A stretch of 43,348 nt of DNA from Chara braunii (GCA_003427395.1 BFEA01000535.1:712774-756121); one strand, 5' to 3'. Counted from the stretch's first letter, positions 29,055 to 40,340 are shown. The notes: generated by a model from the sequence alone, not told the origin. Numbers and translations are program-made.

Positions 29055-29462
29055 NNNNNNNNNNNNNNNNNNNNNNNNNNNNNNNNNNNNNNNNNNNNNN
29101 NNNNNNNNNNNNNNNNNNNNNNNNNNNNNNNNNNNNNNNNNNNNNNNNNNNNNNNNNNNNNNNNNNNNNNNNNNNNNNNNNNNNNNNNNNNNNNNNNNNN
29201 NNNNNNNNNNNNNNNNNNNNNNNNNNNNNNNNNNNNNNNNNNNNNNNNNNNNNNNNNNNNNNNNNNNNNNNNNNNNNNNNNNNNNNNNNNNNNNNNNNNN
29301 NNNNNNNNNNNNNNNNNNNNNNNNNNNNNNNNNNNNNNNNNNNNNNNNNNNNNNNNNNNNNNNNNNNNNNNNNNNNNNNNNNNNNNNNNNNNNNNNNNNN
29401 NNNNNNNNNNNNNNNNNNNNNNNNNNNNNNNNNNNNNNNNNNNNNNNNNNNNNNNNNNNNNN
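29055..29462. other. Assembly gap (408 N)
   Basis: Run of unknown bases inside the leader of family B, after a C-rich tract. Confidence 1.
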
Positions 29463-29920
29463 ATGAGACCACTGGGGCCCGGGAACACACCCCTACATAT
29501 CAACCCGGTACAAGCTCGCTGAGGCCAATACTCAGCTTAGGCTCCTGGACACCGGGTCCAGTGTCCCATAAAGGAGTCTCCAAAAAAGAAAAATTACAAA
29601 GCAAATCTATGGCAATATTCTATCCTTACTACTCAGGAACAACCGGCGTGCTTCTAAGATCGAAACATTAATGGCCGAGAACTACGAGCTATGAACCGCA
29701 AATCTCAAGATGCCCAATCAATTCACAAAAATTTTACCATACAACCCTAAGATTATTTCCAAGGGCATGCTAAATTCTTAGATACGGATCAATTCTAAAA
29801 TTCTAAAATTCAGTCCAAGTACCCTGCTAATACTTTCCACCAGGATTCAAATAGACGGCTAAGTCATTACTAACTAAGACTGCCTATAAGCTCAAGGCCA
29901 GAAGCAAGGCACGAGGAAAG
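29463..29920. other. Non-coding; inverted LINE-tail-like module
   Basis: No gene. On the minus strand, TATGGGACACTGGACCCGG (about 29552-29571) resembles the LINE tail module at 8020 and 15557. Confidence 0.45.
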
Positions 29921-30371
29921 GCTGTAGGGTTCCCCTCCCATCATCAATGTCCAATCACACTGTAAAGAGCCTTTGTTGCCAAGACGGGTTTTCCCCCACG
30001 CACCCAATGGATACAACTCTAGTTTGCTCTTCACCGGGTCTCTCCTTTCATCCAACCATTGGTATTCCACTGCTCCCTCGTGTTAACTAATACTCTTATA
30101 ATGATTACACTTGACTAGCGCTCCCACCATTGACGATGGCACTCACACTGCCCCCGTAGTGCCGCTGTCGATAGACGAATAGACGAATAAGCTGTAGGGA
30201 TACCTTCTCATCAACATTGTCCAGAACACTGTAAAGAGCCTTTGTTGCCAAGACGGGTTTCCCACCACGCACCCAATGGATACAACTCTAGTTTGCTCTT
30301 TACCGGGTCTCTCGTATCATCCAACCATAGGAGTTCCCACTGCTCCTTCGTGTTAACTATTCTTATAATGA
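29921..30371. repeat. Direct repeat, two copies of about 180 bp
   Basis: GCTGTAGGG at 29921 and 30191 starts two closely similar segments, which include CTGTAAAGAGCCTTTGTTGC, CCAATGGATACAACTCTAG and TGTTAACTA...CTTATAATGA. They are offset by 270 bp. This is an internal duplication in the family-B leader region, or repeats of a nested element. Confidence 0.9.
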
Positions 30372-32322
30372 CTAAACCAACTTACCAAACAGCAAGTTAC
30401 CTAAAACAGGCAAGAAGAAAAAAACACCAATTAACCCCATACGTCGGAAATGACAATCATCCATTCTATTGTCAGCAGATCCAAACCAAAACTGCGAAAC
30501 CAACATTGAGTCTTACTCCAATCATATTCCCGGTTCAACCAAAATAGAGAAAAAACGATCAGAGAGCCTGCGGGCAAAGAAAAGCCAGACTTCCCACTGG
30601 TTCTTCTCTTTGTTGCAAATAAAGGCCGTGTGGTAGAGCGCAGGCGACAGTACGACGACCCAATTCAATCCACTGGCTGCGCTGGCATAGCTAGAGACCA
30701 AGTTATAGGCTCAGAATAGCGGAGGCATAAATTTGGCCTATAAACTCGGCCAGATACAGGAAACAAATTCTGCCCATAACACCAAAATCGTGCCCCTACT
30801 ACAACAGGTGGGAGAAGAAAACTAGCAAAACAGGGAAGGTTTCGAAATACAACCTAATTCTCTCCGCTGGCACAGCCCGACTGGAAAGGAAGGAAGCAGG
30901 CTGTCGGCACAATCCATGACAGTCTACCGATGGTCGTGATCTTCAAACTAGAAGAGTTTAGAGTGCGCAAAGGGTGCCTACAATTAAAGCCAGATACATT
31001 ACACACATTTTCCCATCAGACGGAAAGAACCTAGCAAATCCCCTTGACCAAGTATGGTGTAGCTATATGCAATAGGGAAGAAGAACCTCATTTCGATGAA
31101 CTTGCCCTAAATCTATGAAACCAACCAACAAATACGGCTGAGTACAGAATTAGGAATTTAAAAGAATGAATCTATCGAGCAAGCCGGACCAGGTGCTGGA
31201 CCCCGAAATTCAAGTATTGCACAGCACGGTATTACCGGACTTTCTCCACTTGCTGTGTCCATATGGATGCGATCCAGGAAGCTCTCCGTTCATCTTGGAC
31301 TTGTGTCCTGATTCATCCTGCAAGGCTGCCTTCAGGCTACTCTTTGTGTCGGTTCCAAGCGAAAATGACCAGATCTCCAGTTGATAAAGCTTGATATCCT
31401 ACTCTTCGTCTATGCATCTTGCCGACGAACAGCTGCCAGAGCATTTGCCACTGGAAAGGTACGTATTCTTCCTCCATGTATCTGGAATAATGCGGTAGCA
31501 AATTCTTCAATGCGAGTCTCCATTATCCCACCAACGCCAATGCACTCCAGGACAAAACTTCCCATGTCAATCAATTTCTATCTATCGTGGCTTCTTGGCT
31601 CAACCTCCCAGTCGCACTATCTCTGGGCCAACATATGGCTAGATACAGAGATCTGCACCAAATATGTAATCCTGGTAACACCGCCAGGACAGTTTCCATG
31701 GTTTCTTGCAGTTAACGAATGCCTGAAGGCTATGGTGGACCGAGGGATCTCCAATCACTGCACGTGCATAGCTAACACTCCACGCCCTAGGTACCACAGA
31801 TAGCGCTCCCACCACCGCCAGTAGACTCCCACTTCCACTAGTAGCGCCGCTGCCGGTAGCGCCGCCAGCGCTTCATGCTAGTTCCCTCTCGGTTGATCCG
31901 CCCTTTAGATGTTGAAAAAGGAGCCCCCCCTTTCCAGCAAAAGCTTAAGGGGAGGACGGCTCCTCTGGTGTCTAGATCTTGTTAGGTATAGAGGTTGGTA
32001 TAGATATCAGGTGTAGAATATGGAGCTGCCAGGATGCCATGGCGTAAGAGTGCAAGGCACTCCCTCCCCACTCAAGGGCAAGGCTGCGCCAGGGCACTAT
32101 CGCCATAGCTCTCACACAGCTATGGTGCCTGGCAGGGTAGGTGCACGTGAAGGATCAGCGTCACCATGTCTCGACATTACAACCTACGCAGCTGCCTCCG
32201 ACGACCGGGCGCCGCCACCGCCGCTATCGCCGCTGCGTTAGCGCATGTTTCGCGCGGCCCCCAACTTCTTTATTTTTGAAAATTTACATTTTCCTTTTTG
32301 AAAGTAAATAATTAACGTTTCG

Positions 32323-32325
<3 letters not shown>
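30372..32325. other. Non-coding stretch, no recognised gene
   Basis: Open frames at 31166-31384 and 31381-31803 match no family I recognise. A TAGCGCTCCCACCA motif occurs at 30114 and again at 31801, both followed by GC-rich CCGCTG.CGGTAG-like sequence, so this is repeat-derived. It is probably nested inside the family-B leader. Confidence 0.4.

Positions 32326-32354
<29 letters not shown>
32326..32354. repeat. (TTA)n microsatellite
   Basis: About nine TTA units. Confidence 0.95.
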
Positions 32355-32443
32355 TTTAAAGCCCAGGGTGTTGTAGAGGTCGGTTTCTGGACCCACGACA
32401 GGTACCTATCTACAGTCAGCAACTAATTTATGGGACCCAGACC

Positions 32444-32600
32444 ATCCTATCTTAGAGGATCCCCCTCAGACAGCCCCTACTGCAGGTTCCCCAACGATTT
32501 ACTCCACAAGAGTCTGTCTACTAACACCCCTCCGACCGGGATCCCTTAAGACAATCCCCTACTGTAGGTTCCCCTCCGATATCCTCCAGCAGAGCTTGTC
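32444..32600. repeat. Second ATCTTA hairpin site with GACA-type outer stems
   Basis: ATCCT-ATCTTA-G-AGGAT (32444-32460) follows CCCAGACC, as in the 16.5-17.1 kb cluster. Next come two related units with paired ends: AGACAG (32468) with CTGTCT (32514), and AGACAA (32549) with TTGTC (32596). Each contains CCCCTACTG.AGGTTCCCC. The ends differ but remain complementary. Confidence 0.65.
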
Positions 32601-32779
32601 CCAAGCCAACCCTCCCCACAAACGGGATCCCATCCCACCTAAGGTCCTTGCCCCCCGCAAAGCAGAGCCTAAGGTAACCAACACACATGAGCAGTCTAAC
32701 CACAAACCCGTACCTGCATCCTCATTAGACTGCTAACTGTATCAGGCAAACCCCTCATAGGCCAGGACCCAACATACAA

Positions 32780-32985
32780 CACCATGGACAGTCCCCTGGG
32801 TGGTGCGCAGGCAGTGTCTGTAATAGCTTACCATGCGTCAGCCCAAGGTGTGTGTGTCCAGCCGTGCGTCATTCTAACGCCCTGCCAGTGTCCATGCGTG
32901 AGGCTGCGGATTTGAACCCGCCGCAACCTCATACCACAATGCGCATTTCCAACCGGTGTTCTAACCACTGAGCTACATCAACTGG
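32780..32985 (-). mobile_element. tRNA-derived SINE-like element
   Basis: On the minus strand, A box TAGCTCAGTGGTTAG (32961-32975) and B box GGGTTCAAATCC (32908-32919, 10 of 11 to GGTTCGANTCC) have tRNA-like spacing. The acceptor arms do not pair and the T stem lacks one base, so a functional tRNA is unlikely. A tRNA-derived SINE with body sequence towards about 32780 fits better. Its 3' end was not determined. Confidence 0.6.
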
Positions 32986-32989
32986 ACGT

Positions 32990-33749
32990 TTCAAATTGGA
33001 TTAGAATTTCGCATCTTCACCTTATTATCAAACATGAATTCAATTAAACTCCTTCTTTTTAATTTTATTTTTTGACATCTCCTTTTTTCGAATTTCATTT
33101 TCAAATTTCTCGGCAATTACACTTAAATTAACTTAAAATCCAATCTAAATCCGTTAATTTACACTAAAGTAAGTTAACTTCAATCAAATCAGTTTTAGTA
33201 TTTAATTCATTTAATAAAATTCGTTGAAATGAATTACAGTCGCTTTAAATTCGTTTCAAATTTATTAAAATCCCTTAAATTGCATTGATATTAAAGTTAA
33301 TTAAACCCATTCATTAAATATTAACAATTTAAATTTGCATTTAATCCATTAAATAAATTTTAAATTCAAATAAATATTTTCTAAAAGTCATTTTTTCTCT
33401 TTTTTTTCTTTTCGGAAATCCTGAATTCCAGAATTCAATTAATTTCATTCCTTTTTTCGTAAAATCTTCATCTTAAATTTTAATTTTCTCGAATTAATTT
33501 TTTGCGGGCATTTTTGCCGAATTAAATTAATTCCCACACCCTGCCTCCACATAAATCCCGAAATTCCTTTTATCTTTTCCTTTTTCAAAAAAAAAAAATC
33601 CTCCTTCTTGAAATTTATTTAATTCTTTTTTGACATTTTGTAAATTCGGATTTTTTTTCTTCTTTGGAAAACCTTGGCAATTATCTTTATTTATTGATTA
33701 AAAAATCAGAAACTCCTCCCCCCCCCCTCCCCCTCCTGCGAATCTCCAC
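32990..33749. other. AT-rich leader upstream of family B gag
   Basis: Strongly A/T-rich, with repeated TTAAATT and AATTCATTTAA-like words and T-runs. No gene. It probably serves as the 5' untranslated part directly before gag. Confidence 0.6.
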
Positions 33750-35339
33750 ATGCCACCACGCAACACCAAGAACTCCCAACGCGCCGCTGCCGCCGCCACC
33801 GCTGCTGCTGCATCCTCCACATCCGTTCCGGTCGCGTCCTCCACTCCCTTTTCCCCTGACATGGCCGCATCCTCCATCAACATGTCTGACATCCGCACCG
33901 ACTCAGTCGATAGCATCGCCCGCAACCTCGCAGGCGAACAACCACCAACAAACACCGCCACCTCTGACCTCTCCGCCATCCTCCACGCACTCAACACCTT
34001 CCAAACCTCTCTGGACGACATAAAGGCCACCGTGTCGTCCATATCCGACCACGTCACCGTGCTCGAAGGGGACAACCCCTCCATCACGGTCGTCACCACG
34101 ATCACACCCCCCTCCTCCACACCCCAACCCACCCCCTCCTCCGGACAAGCCTCCGCTTCAACCTCCACACCAACACCGTCCACTTGTACACCCCCACCCT
34201 CATCCACCACTACTTCCACCATGGTCGCTCCACCTCCCCCCTCGCCCAAGACGACAACCCCTGCCGTCACATATCCCGCTCCTCCACTACTTCCCCCAAA
34301 TGCTCTCATCCCCACCAACCCCGCCAATTATTTCACCCTGTTCGACTCTCCCTCTCCCACCCTTGATTTCAACACCCTTGCCACCATTAACCCCAGAGAA
34401 GGCAAAATCCCCCCATCATTCCGCGTCAACGAAATCCCCACCTTCCCGGGCCAACCCCATGAGGATGCCCTCCTCTTTCTCACCAAACTCCAACAAGCCT
34501 TCTCCCTTCATGGCATCCCCGTCATCCACTGGCTCCCCATCGCTGGCGGCCGACTTCTGGACAACGCTGCTCGCTGGTGGTACACCGAAATGTCTAATCG
34601 CCATCACGTCGGTCTCTGGCCTCACACCTTCCTCGAGTGGGCCACCCTCATCACCTCCACCTTCCGCCCACAGAAAACGGTCGACGAGTATATCGACCAA
34701 TTCTGTCGGCTCCAACAAACCGGACCAACCGACCGTTTTGTGCAGTACGTCCGCTCGCTTCGCCAACATATCCCCTTTGACGTCATCGGCGATTTCGCTT
34801 TCATCTCCCACGTTAAGCGCGTTTGCCGCAAAGACCTGGCAGCTGCCCTTGTCCACGAGCCCCCCATGACCCTCGTCGACCTCCTCACTCGTACCCTCCA
34901 ACTCGACCGCATCCTCTCCCCCTACAAGACCGCACCTACATCGGCCCCTTCCCGCCCTCGCTTCTTCCACAACATCGCCTCCGAGGACACCACCTCCATC
35001 ACCTCCTCGGACGAGTTCACCTCCCCCAACCTTGACACCCTCTCCGATCCACTAGACACCACATCACTCCCCCCCGACAAGCTTTCTGCCATGCGAATGG
35101 AAAAGAGAGATCGCTCTAGCCACCATTCCCCGACCACCCCCCCGGGCCGCCTCAAGAAACTCACACCCGAGGAAAGAGCCTACCTTCAGGCAAAGGGTGG
35201 ATGTTTCCTTTGTTGCCAGTTAGGACACCAACAAACTAACTGCCCCAATGTTGGACAGTTCACCTGCCAATCATCGGCCCCTCGACCCGCAACCTCCGCG
35301 TCACCCTCCTCCGCAGGCGCAGGTCCCTCCTCGTCCTGA
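33750..35339 (+). CDS. Family B Gag (529 aa)
   Basis: Structural protein of a Ty3/gypsy chromovirus that forms the particle and binds the element RNA. Residues about 1-190 are low complexity (A-, T-, S- and P-rich). A retrotransposon gag (capsid) domain occupies about 200-400, with LLFLTKLQQAF, RWWYTEM, FLEWATLITSTFRPQ and TVDEYIDQFCRLQQ. Near the C-terminus CFLCCQLGHQQTNC (35202-35243) is a CCHC zinc knuckle, C-x2-C-x4-H-x4-C. The start is the first ATG after the C-rich leader. The frame is intact and ends at TGA 35337-35339, before pol. It is the only full-length element protein in the window. The strong C-rich codon bias produces long shadow frames on the other strand. Confidence 0.88.
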   Translation: MPPRNTKNSQRAAAAATAAAASSTSVPVASSTPFSPDMAASSINMSDIRTDSVDSIARNLAGEQPPTNTATSDLSAILHALNTFQTSLDDIKATVSSISDHVTVLEGDNPSITVVTTITPPSSTPQPTPSSGQASASTSTPTPSTCTPPPSSTTTSTMVAPPPPSPKTTTPAVTYPAPPLLPPNALIPTNPANYFTLFDSPSPTLDFNTLATINPREGKIPPSFRVNEIPTFPGQPHEDALLFLTKLQQAFSLHGIPVIHWLPIAGGRLLDNAARWWYTEMSNRHHVGLWPHTFLEWATLITSTFRPQKTVDEYIDQFCRLQQTGPTDRFVQYVRSLRQHIPFDVIGDFAFISHVKRVCRKDLAAALVHEPPMTLVDLLTRTLQLDRILSPYKTAPTSAPSRPRFFHNIASEDTTSITSSDEFTSPNLDTLSDPLDTTSLPPDKLSAMRMEKRDRSSHHSPTTPPGRLKKLTPEERAYLQAKGGCFLCCQLGHQQTNCPNVGQFTCQSSAPRPATSASPSSAGAGPSSS

Positions 35340-35390
35340 ACACAGCCCCCGGGCCCTCGTCCCGGAATCGACAACTCGTCTGCCGGCCAA

Positions 35391-35518
35391 CCCGCCGGTG
35401 ACATCCCCCGTCGCACCGACGGCCCATTTGGCATCGACAATCCGTCTGCCTCCACCCGCCGGTGACATCCCCCGTCGCACCGACGGCCCATTTGGCATCG
35501 ACAATCCGTCTGCCTCCC
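35391..35518. repeat. 64-bp tandem duplication after gag
   Basis: CCCGCCGGTGACATCCCCCG begins at 35391 and again at 35455, nearly identical over 64 bp. A third, degenerate partial copy lies just upstream. The length is not a multiple of three, so it alters the gag-pol frame. Confidence 0.93.
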
Positions 35519-35639
35519 CCCTCCTCGGTGACACCCTCTCCATCGGATGACCCCGAGGCGTCGCAACCTTCATCACTTGAGACGCCCCCCACTGCTTCGT
35601 GCTCCTCCACCCTCCTTCCAAATCCATCCTCTGTCACCT

Positions 35640-36180
35640 TCTCCGATGTTGTTGAAGAACAAGCTCAACTCGATCGACTTGTCCAGTTAGGCAACGAACA
35701 ACGCCGCCTCAACACCATTATCTCCACCGCCAACTCATCCCGTTTCCACCTTAAATTCATAGCGCCACCCTAGTTACGGGCCCTCCTCGACATAGGAGCC
35801 ATCGGTAACTTCATCACCGACGCGTGTGTCAGGAAAGCCGGTCTTACCTCTACCGGTTACGACTCCCCGATTACGATCCGTCTAGGGGACAAAGACACCG
35901 CCGTCGTAGTGGACCGCACGATTCCCGAGACCACCATGACNGTAGGAACCCTCCGCAGTNAGGTCTCATTTGATGTCATGCATTTNATGTGCGACATCGT
36001 CTTAGGAACANCGTGGNTGGANCGCTACATGCCATACGCATTCCACCCCAACTTCCTCCGCCTCACCAACCCCCCCGACACAACCATCGACATTCCCTAT
36101 CTCCCATATCCGACCTCCCAAGGCTCCGTCACCCCACATCAATTCCTCCACATGGCCCGCATGAACCCCGACTCCGCCTA
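35640..36180 (+). pseudogene. Family B aspartic protease region, broken
   Basis: The protease motif LLDIGAIGNFITDACVRKAG (Asp codon 35789-35791) is followed by IRLGDKD and then IVLGTxW. The catalytic triad reads D-I-G where D-S/T-G is usual. An in-frame TAG lies just upstream (35771-35773). Six single Ns fall between 35941 and 36022. Position between gag and RT fits Ty3/gypsy. Confidence 0.75.
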
Positions 36181-36183
36181 CTA

Positions 36184-37680
36184 TTGCCTTGTCCTTGACC
36201 GCGGAAGTCCTGAGGACTTGCTCCCAACGGACAAACCCGATCAAGCCCCCCCCTTTGACCCCGCCCTCACCTCTATCCTCGACGAGTTCAAGGACGTCTT
36301 CCCTGAGTCCCTGCCTGCCGGATTACCTCCGGATCGTGGCGTATCCCATACCATCGATTTGGAGCCCGGGCATTCTCCACCTTGCCGTCCTCCATACCAA
36401 CTCTCGGTCCCCGAAGCTGAAGAAATGAAGCGGCAACTCAATGAGCTCCTTGAAAAAGGGTTCATTACGCCGAGTTCATCTCCCTTCGGTACTAGCTGCC
36501 TTTTTGTTAAAAAAGGTGGAACTTCGGAACTCCGCATGTGCACAGACTACCGCGCCTTGAACCGGATCACGATCAAGTACCCCTTACCTCGGATCTCCGA
36601 GCTCCTTGACAGACTTCGTGGAGGCAAATATTTCACCAAGATTGACCTTCGCAGTGGCTTCCACCAGATCCGAATCCGCGAGGAGGACACCCATAAGACC
36701 GCATTCCACTCTTGGTTCGGGCACAATGAGTTCCTCGTAATGCCTTTTTAGACTCACCAATGCCCCCGCCACATTCCAGTCCACCATGAATCACATCTTT
36801 CGTGACCTCCTCGAAGTTTGTGTCGTCGTGTACCTTGATGACATCCTCATCTTTAGCCCCACCTTCGAGTCCCACCTCCAGCATATTCGCCAAGTCCTCT
36901 CAATCCTCCGAGAGCAGAAATTCTACGCCAAGCTCAGCAAATGTACGTTTGCCGCTTCGAGCGTCGAATACCTCAGCCACATTGTCTCCGCTGAAGGCAT
37001 CCGTATGGACCCCTCGAAGGTTACAACCCTCGTCGAGTACCCCCCGCCCAAGACCCTCCTCCAACTCCGTTCCTTCCTCGGCCTTGCCAACTATTACCGC
37101 CCGTTCATTCGCAACTTTTTTTAGATCTCTTACCCTCTCCACGAACTCACCCGCAAGGACGAGCCCTTCAATTGGAACGATCGCCGCCAAAACACTTTCG
37201 ACTTACTCAAGCAAACCATCACTACGACCCCTGTCCTCAAGATCGCCGACCCCACTCGCCACTTCTATGTCACCACTAACGCCTCCGACTTCGCCATTGG
37301 AGCCGTACTGTCCCAACATTTCCCTCGTGACATCGCCGACACCCCCTCCATCAAGAACTCCCCCACTCACTCCGAGGCTCCACCAGGCGAATACCCCATC
37401 GCCTTCGCTAGCAAGAAGCTCCTTCCCGTGCAGATGAATTACCCCTCCAACGAGAAGGAACTCCTCGCCGTGATTCACGCCCTCACAGTCTGGCGCCCGT
37501 ACCTCGATGGGCAATACTTCACCATCCGCACTAACAACACCATCGTCTCCTCCATCCTCTCCAAGAAAGATATCACTCCACGCCAAGCCCGCTGGCTAGA
37601 CTTGCTTGCTGAGTTCACATTCACCATTTGCCATATCCTCGGCAAAAGCAACCGCGTTGCGGATGCCCTCTCTCGACGAC
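36184..37680 (+). pseudogene. Family B reverse transcriptase and RNase H, broken
   Basis: RT motifs in order: [42 protein letters not shown], then VYLDDILIF (YLDD codons 36831-36842) and FLGLANYYRPFIRN. After VMPF a small change makes TAG (36749-36751) and shifts the frame. A second TAG is at 37122-37124. RNase H follows: FYVTTNASDFAIGAVLSQ has Asn (AAC, 37278-37280) where the catalytic Asp is expected, and IRTNNTIV has Asn (37533-37535) where TDN or TDH is usual. NEKELLAVIHAL keeps the Glu, and VADALSRRPD marks the end. Both Asn codons fit a G-to-A change of GAC. RT function would need intact frames, and RNase H would be inactive. Confidence 0.9.
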
Positions 37681-37689
37681 CCGACCACA

Positions 37690-39232
37690 AGCCCCCCGAG
37701 AAAGTCTATGCCACCATGACTCGTATCCAACTCCTCCCATCACTCCGTCACCGATACACCCAAGGCTACCTCTCTTGCCCAGACTTCGCCACCATCTACA
37801 ACAAGCTCCGCGATCTTGACCCAGTCCCCGACTACTCCCTTCACGACAACCTTCTCTACATCGATACCAAAGACACTCGCCGACTTTGCATCCCCGATGC
37901 ACGTGGTCTCGATACTCAACTCTTGGTCGAGCACCACGACGCCAAGATTGCAGGACACCTCGGTTTCCAGAAAAACTTTGACACCATCTCCCACTACTTC
38001 TACTGGCCTTCCCTGCTTGCCGACGTCAAAGCATACCTTCTCTCATGCCCCACGTGTCAAGCTGTCAACCCCTCGAACAGGGCCAAACCCGGCAAGCTCC
38101 AATCATTGTCCATCCCAACTCACCGGTGGCAGTCCATCTCCATGGACTTCGTGTGTGGCCTTCCCAAGACCGACCGCGGGCATGATTACATCTATGTCAT
38201 TGTCTGCCGCTTGACCAAACGTGCCCACTTCATCCCTTGCACGACCTTGCACAGTGCCAAAGACATCGCCACACTCTTCTTCGACCACGTTGCTCGCCAT
38301 CACGGCCTCCCCGAGAACATCATCAGTGACCGTGATCCTTGCTTTCTCTCACAATTCTGGAAACACCTTTTCATGGCCTACGGAACCACGCTCTCAAGTA
38401 TAGCACTGCATTCCATCCACAGACCGTTGAACAAATAGAGAAGATGAACGATACTCTCCAAAGAATCCTGCGGAAATATTGTCATCCTCGTCAACACGAT
38501 TGGGATCAGTTGCTCACAACCGCCGAGATTGCCTACAACAACGTCGTTTGCCCTTCCACCGGCATGTCTCCATTCTACCTCGATCTTGGTTACCACCCTC
38601 GCTTGCCCTCTGACTTCTTGCCTCCTTCGCAGCTTAACGCATCCACCCCCTGCCCCTCTCTCAATGAATGGGTAGCAACAATGAACAGACTTTTGAGAGA
38701 AGCCTCAAAAGTCATTGAAGGAACCCAAGAACAACAAGCCAACAAGACTAACAAACATAGACGCNACGTGGCATTCAAAGTAGGGGACAAAGTCTGGCTC
38801 TCCGCCAAACGCTTTGAACCCGAACACGGCTTGTCCAAGAAACTCTCCAACAAATGGCTCGGTCCCTTCCCCATCATTGAACAAACCTCCCCCGTCAACT
38901 ACAAACTCCAACTTCCCCCTGACATGAGTCGTGTCCACCCAGTCTTCCATGTCGAGTACCTAAAGGAATACCATGAATCCCCGCCCCAGTTCGCCGACCG
39001 CCCATATCCTAGACCTCCACCAATCATGCTACCCACAGGCCCTGAATTCGTTGTCGAAACCACCATCGGTCGACGAACTACTCAGGTATCTGACCATCCG
39101 GAACCAATTACTGAATACAAAGTCAAATGCACCAGATACCCCGACGAAGAATCTACATGGGAACCTCTCTCTAATCTTAAGAACGCCATGAAACTTGTCC
39201 GCGCCTATGATCGTGCTAATCCTATGTCCTAG
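37690..39232 (+). pseudogene. Family B integrase with chromodomain, frameshifted
   Basis: Zinc-binding HHDAKIAGHLGF ... CPTCQ (about 37930-38065), then the core: ISMDFVCGLPK holds the first catalytic Asp, and IISDRDPCFLSQFW the second. A frameshift near 38395 is followed by STAFHPQT and IEKMNDTLQ, with the Glu kept. In the conserved VDRLTK stretch, Asp reads Cys (IVCRLTKRAHF). The C-terminal part has FKVGDKVWLSAKRF, NKWLGPFPI and HPVFHVEYLK. A chromodomain follows (about 39040-39230): EFVVETTIGRR ... YKVKCTRYPDEESTWEPLSN. Chromodomains target such elements to marked chromatin. The segment 38339-39232 is open to the TAG. Confidence 0.9.
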
Positions 39233-40324
39233 ATACCTATATAACTATGGCATAAACCCCCGCGAAACCCTCGCAACCCTCGCAACCCTGCTCTACACAC
39301 ACCCTTGAACCCAGCCACCCTCCCCTTGACCCTGATTCCTGATGTCTGATCTGCCCTTACCTTTGCCTAGCCTTGTCCCATCTGTCCTCTCCACTACCTT
39401 GTCTCTCTTGTCCAATGCTTGTGGACTTGTGTGATGTCGGCGATAAAGGATCTAATGGCAAGTGCACAAGGACGATGGCCTGCTGCCTCATTGTTCATGG
39501 AGATTATGCAGCTGGTTTGGCCACCATGCTGTTTCATCGGCCGGCATCCCGACTCGCGGACTTACAGGAGCAGCAACTTGTGACATGGATCTTTGCATCA
39601 GTCTGCGACTTCCTTGCTTCCAGATCAGACCTCATTGCAGTTCGTGTACCGGACGCACCCTAGCACTTGGGCTTTGACATTTGAACTACTACTACGCTTT
39701 TTGGACTTCTACCTGTTGCAACCGCTGAAGACCGCTTCTACCACCTACTCCAAAGACCTGATCAAGACTGCCGCAGACCCCCTTTCAAGACACTTGGACA
39801 CCTTGTTCCTACCTGAGATTCTGCTGCCAACCCCTTCGGACACACCAGCCCTTGCATCCTGAACAAACATTTTCATTTTTATTTTTCCTGACTTTGACAA
39901 CCCTGTAGAACATCATTAGCAGATCCCTGCTTCCCTAACCATTGTTCCTCGTACCCACTAGAACATCAATAGACATTCCCTGTTCCCCCTGACCATTGTT
40001 TCCCTTACCCACTAGAACATCAATAGAAATACCCTGTTTTCCTGAACACTGTTTCCCTTACCCAGTAGAACATCAATAGAAGTTCCCTGTTCCCTGACCT
40101 TTGTTCCCCCTTAACTTATAGCAAACCATGCAGTCCCCTTAGTTCATGACTAAGACAACCCTGTTCACCGGTACCAAACCCTGTTCCCTCTTACTCCAAC
40201 AACCCATGCCACCCACATTATACCCCTCTTCCCTTTCGACTTGTTAATCACTGGTCCGCCCTGTCCCGTCCTTCACAGATTTCAGCATTGCTTCATGATT
40301 TTTGGCAGCCGGGACGTTGCCTTC
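39233..40324 (+). other. 3' untranslated region of family B
   Basis: About 1.1 kb between integrase and PPT. Short frames occur (39373-39663 and 39593-39862) with no recognisable domain, so I do not call a gene. It contains the tandem repeat at 39906-40120. An unknown extra ORF cannot be excluded. Confidence 0.6.
39906..40120. repeat. 53-54-bp tandem repeat, about four copies
   Basis: TAGAACATCA begins units at 39906, 39959, 40013 and 40066, each followed by CCCTG-T-CC, ACC-TTGTTTCC and TTACCCA stretches. The copies are diverged by several bases. Confidence 0.9.
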
Positions 40325-40340
40325 TAGAGGGAGGGGATAG
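40325..40340 (+). promoter_or_regulatory. PPT of family B
   Basis: AGAGGGAGGGGATAG ends exactly at the 3' LTR start TGTTAC (40341). Confidence 0.85.

Noticed and set aside
32900-32985. Functional tRNA gene on the minus strand
   Set aside because: Good A and B boxes, but the acceptor arms do not pair and the T stem lacks a base; SINE-like is more likely.
33698-34327. Long minus-strand glycine- and valine-rich frame
   Set aside because: Shadow of the C-rich gag gene on the plus strand; no domain.
39373-39862. Additional gene after integrase in family B
   Set aside because: Two short overlapping frames with no domain, followed by tandem repeats; treated as 3' UTR.
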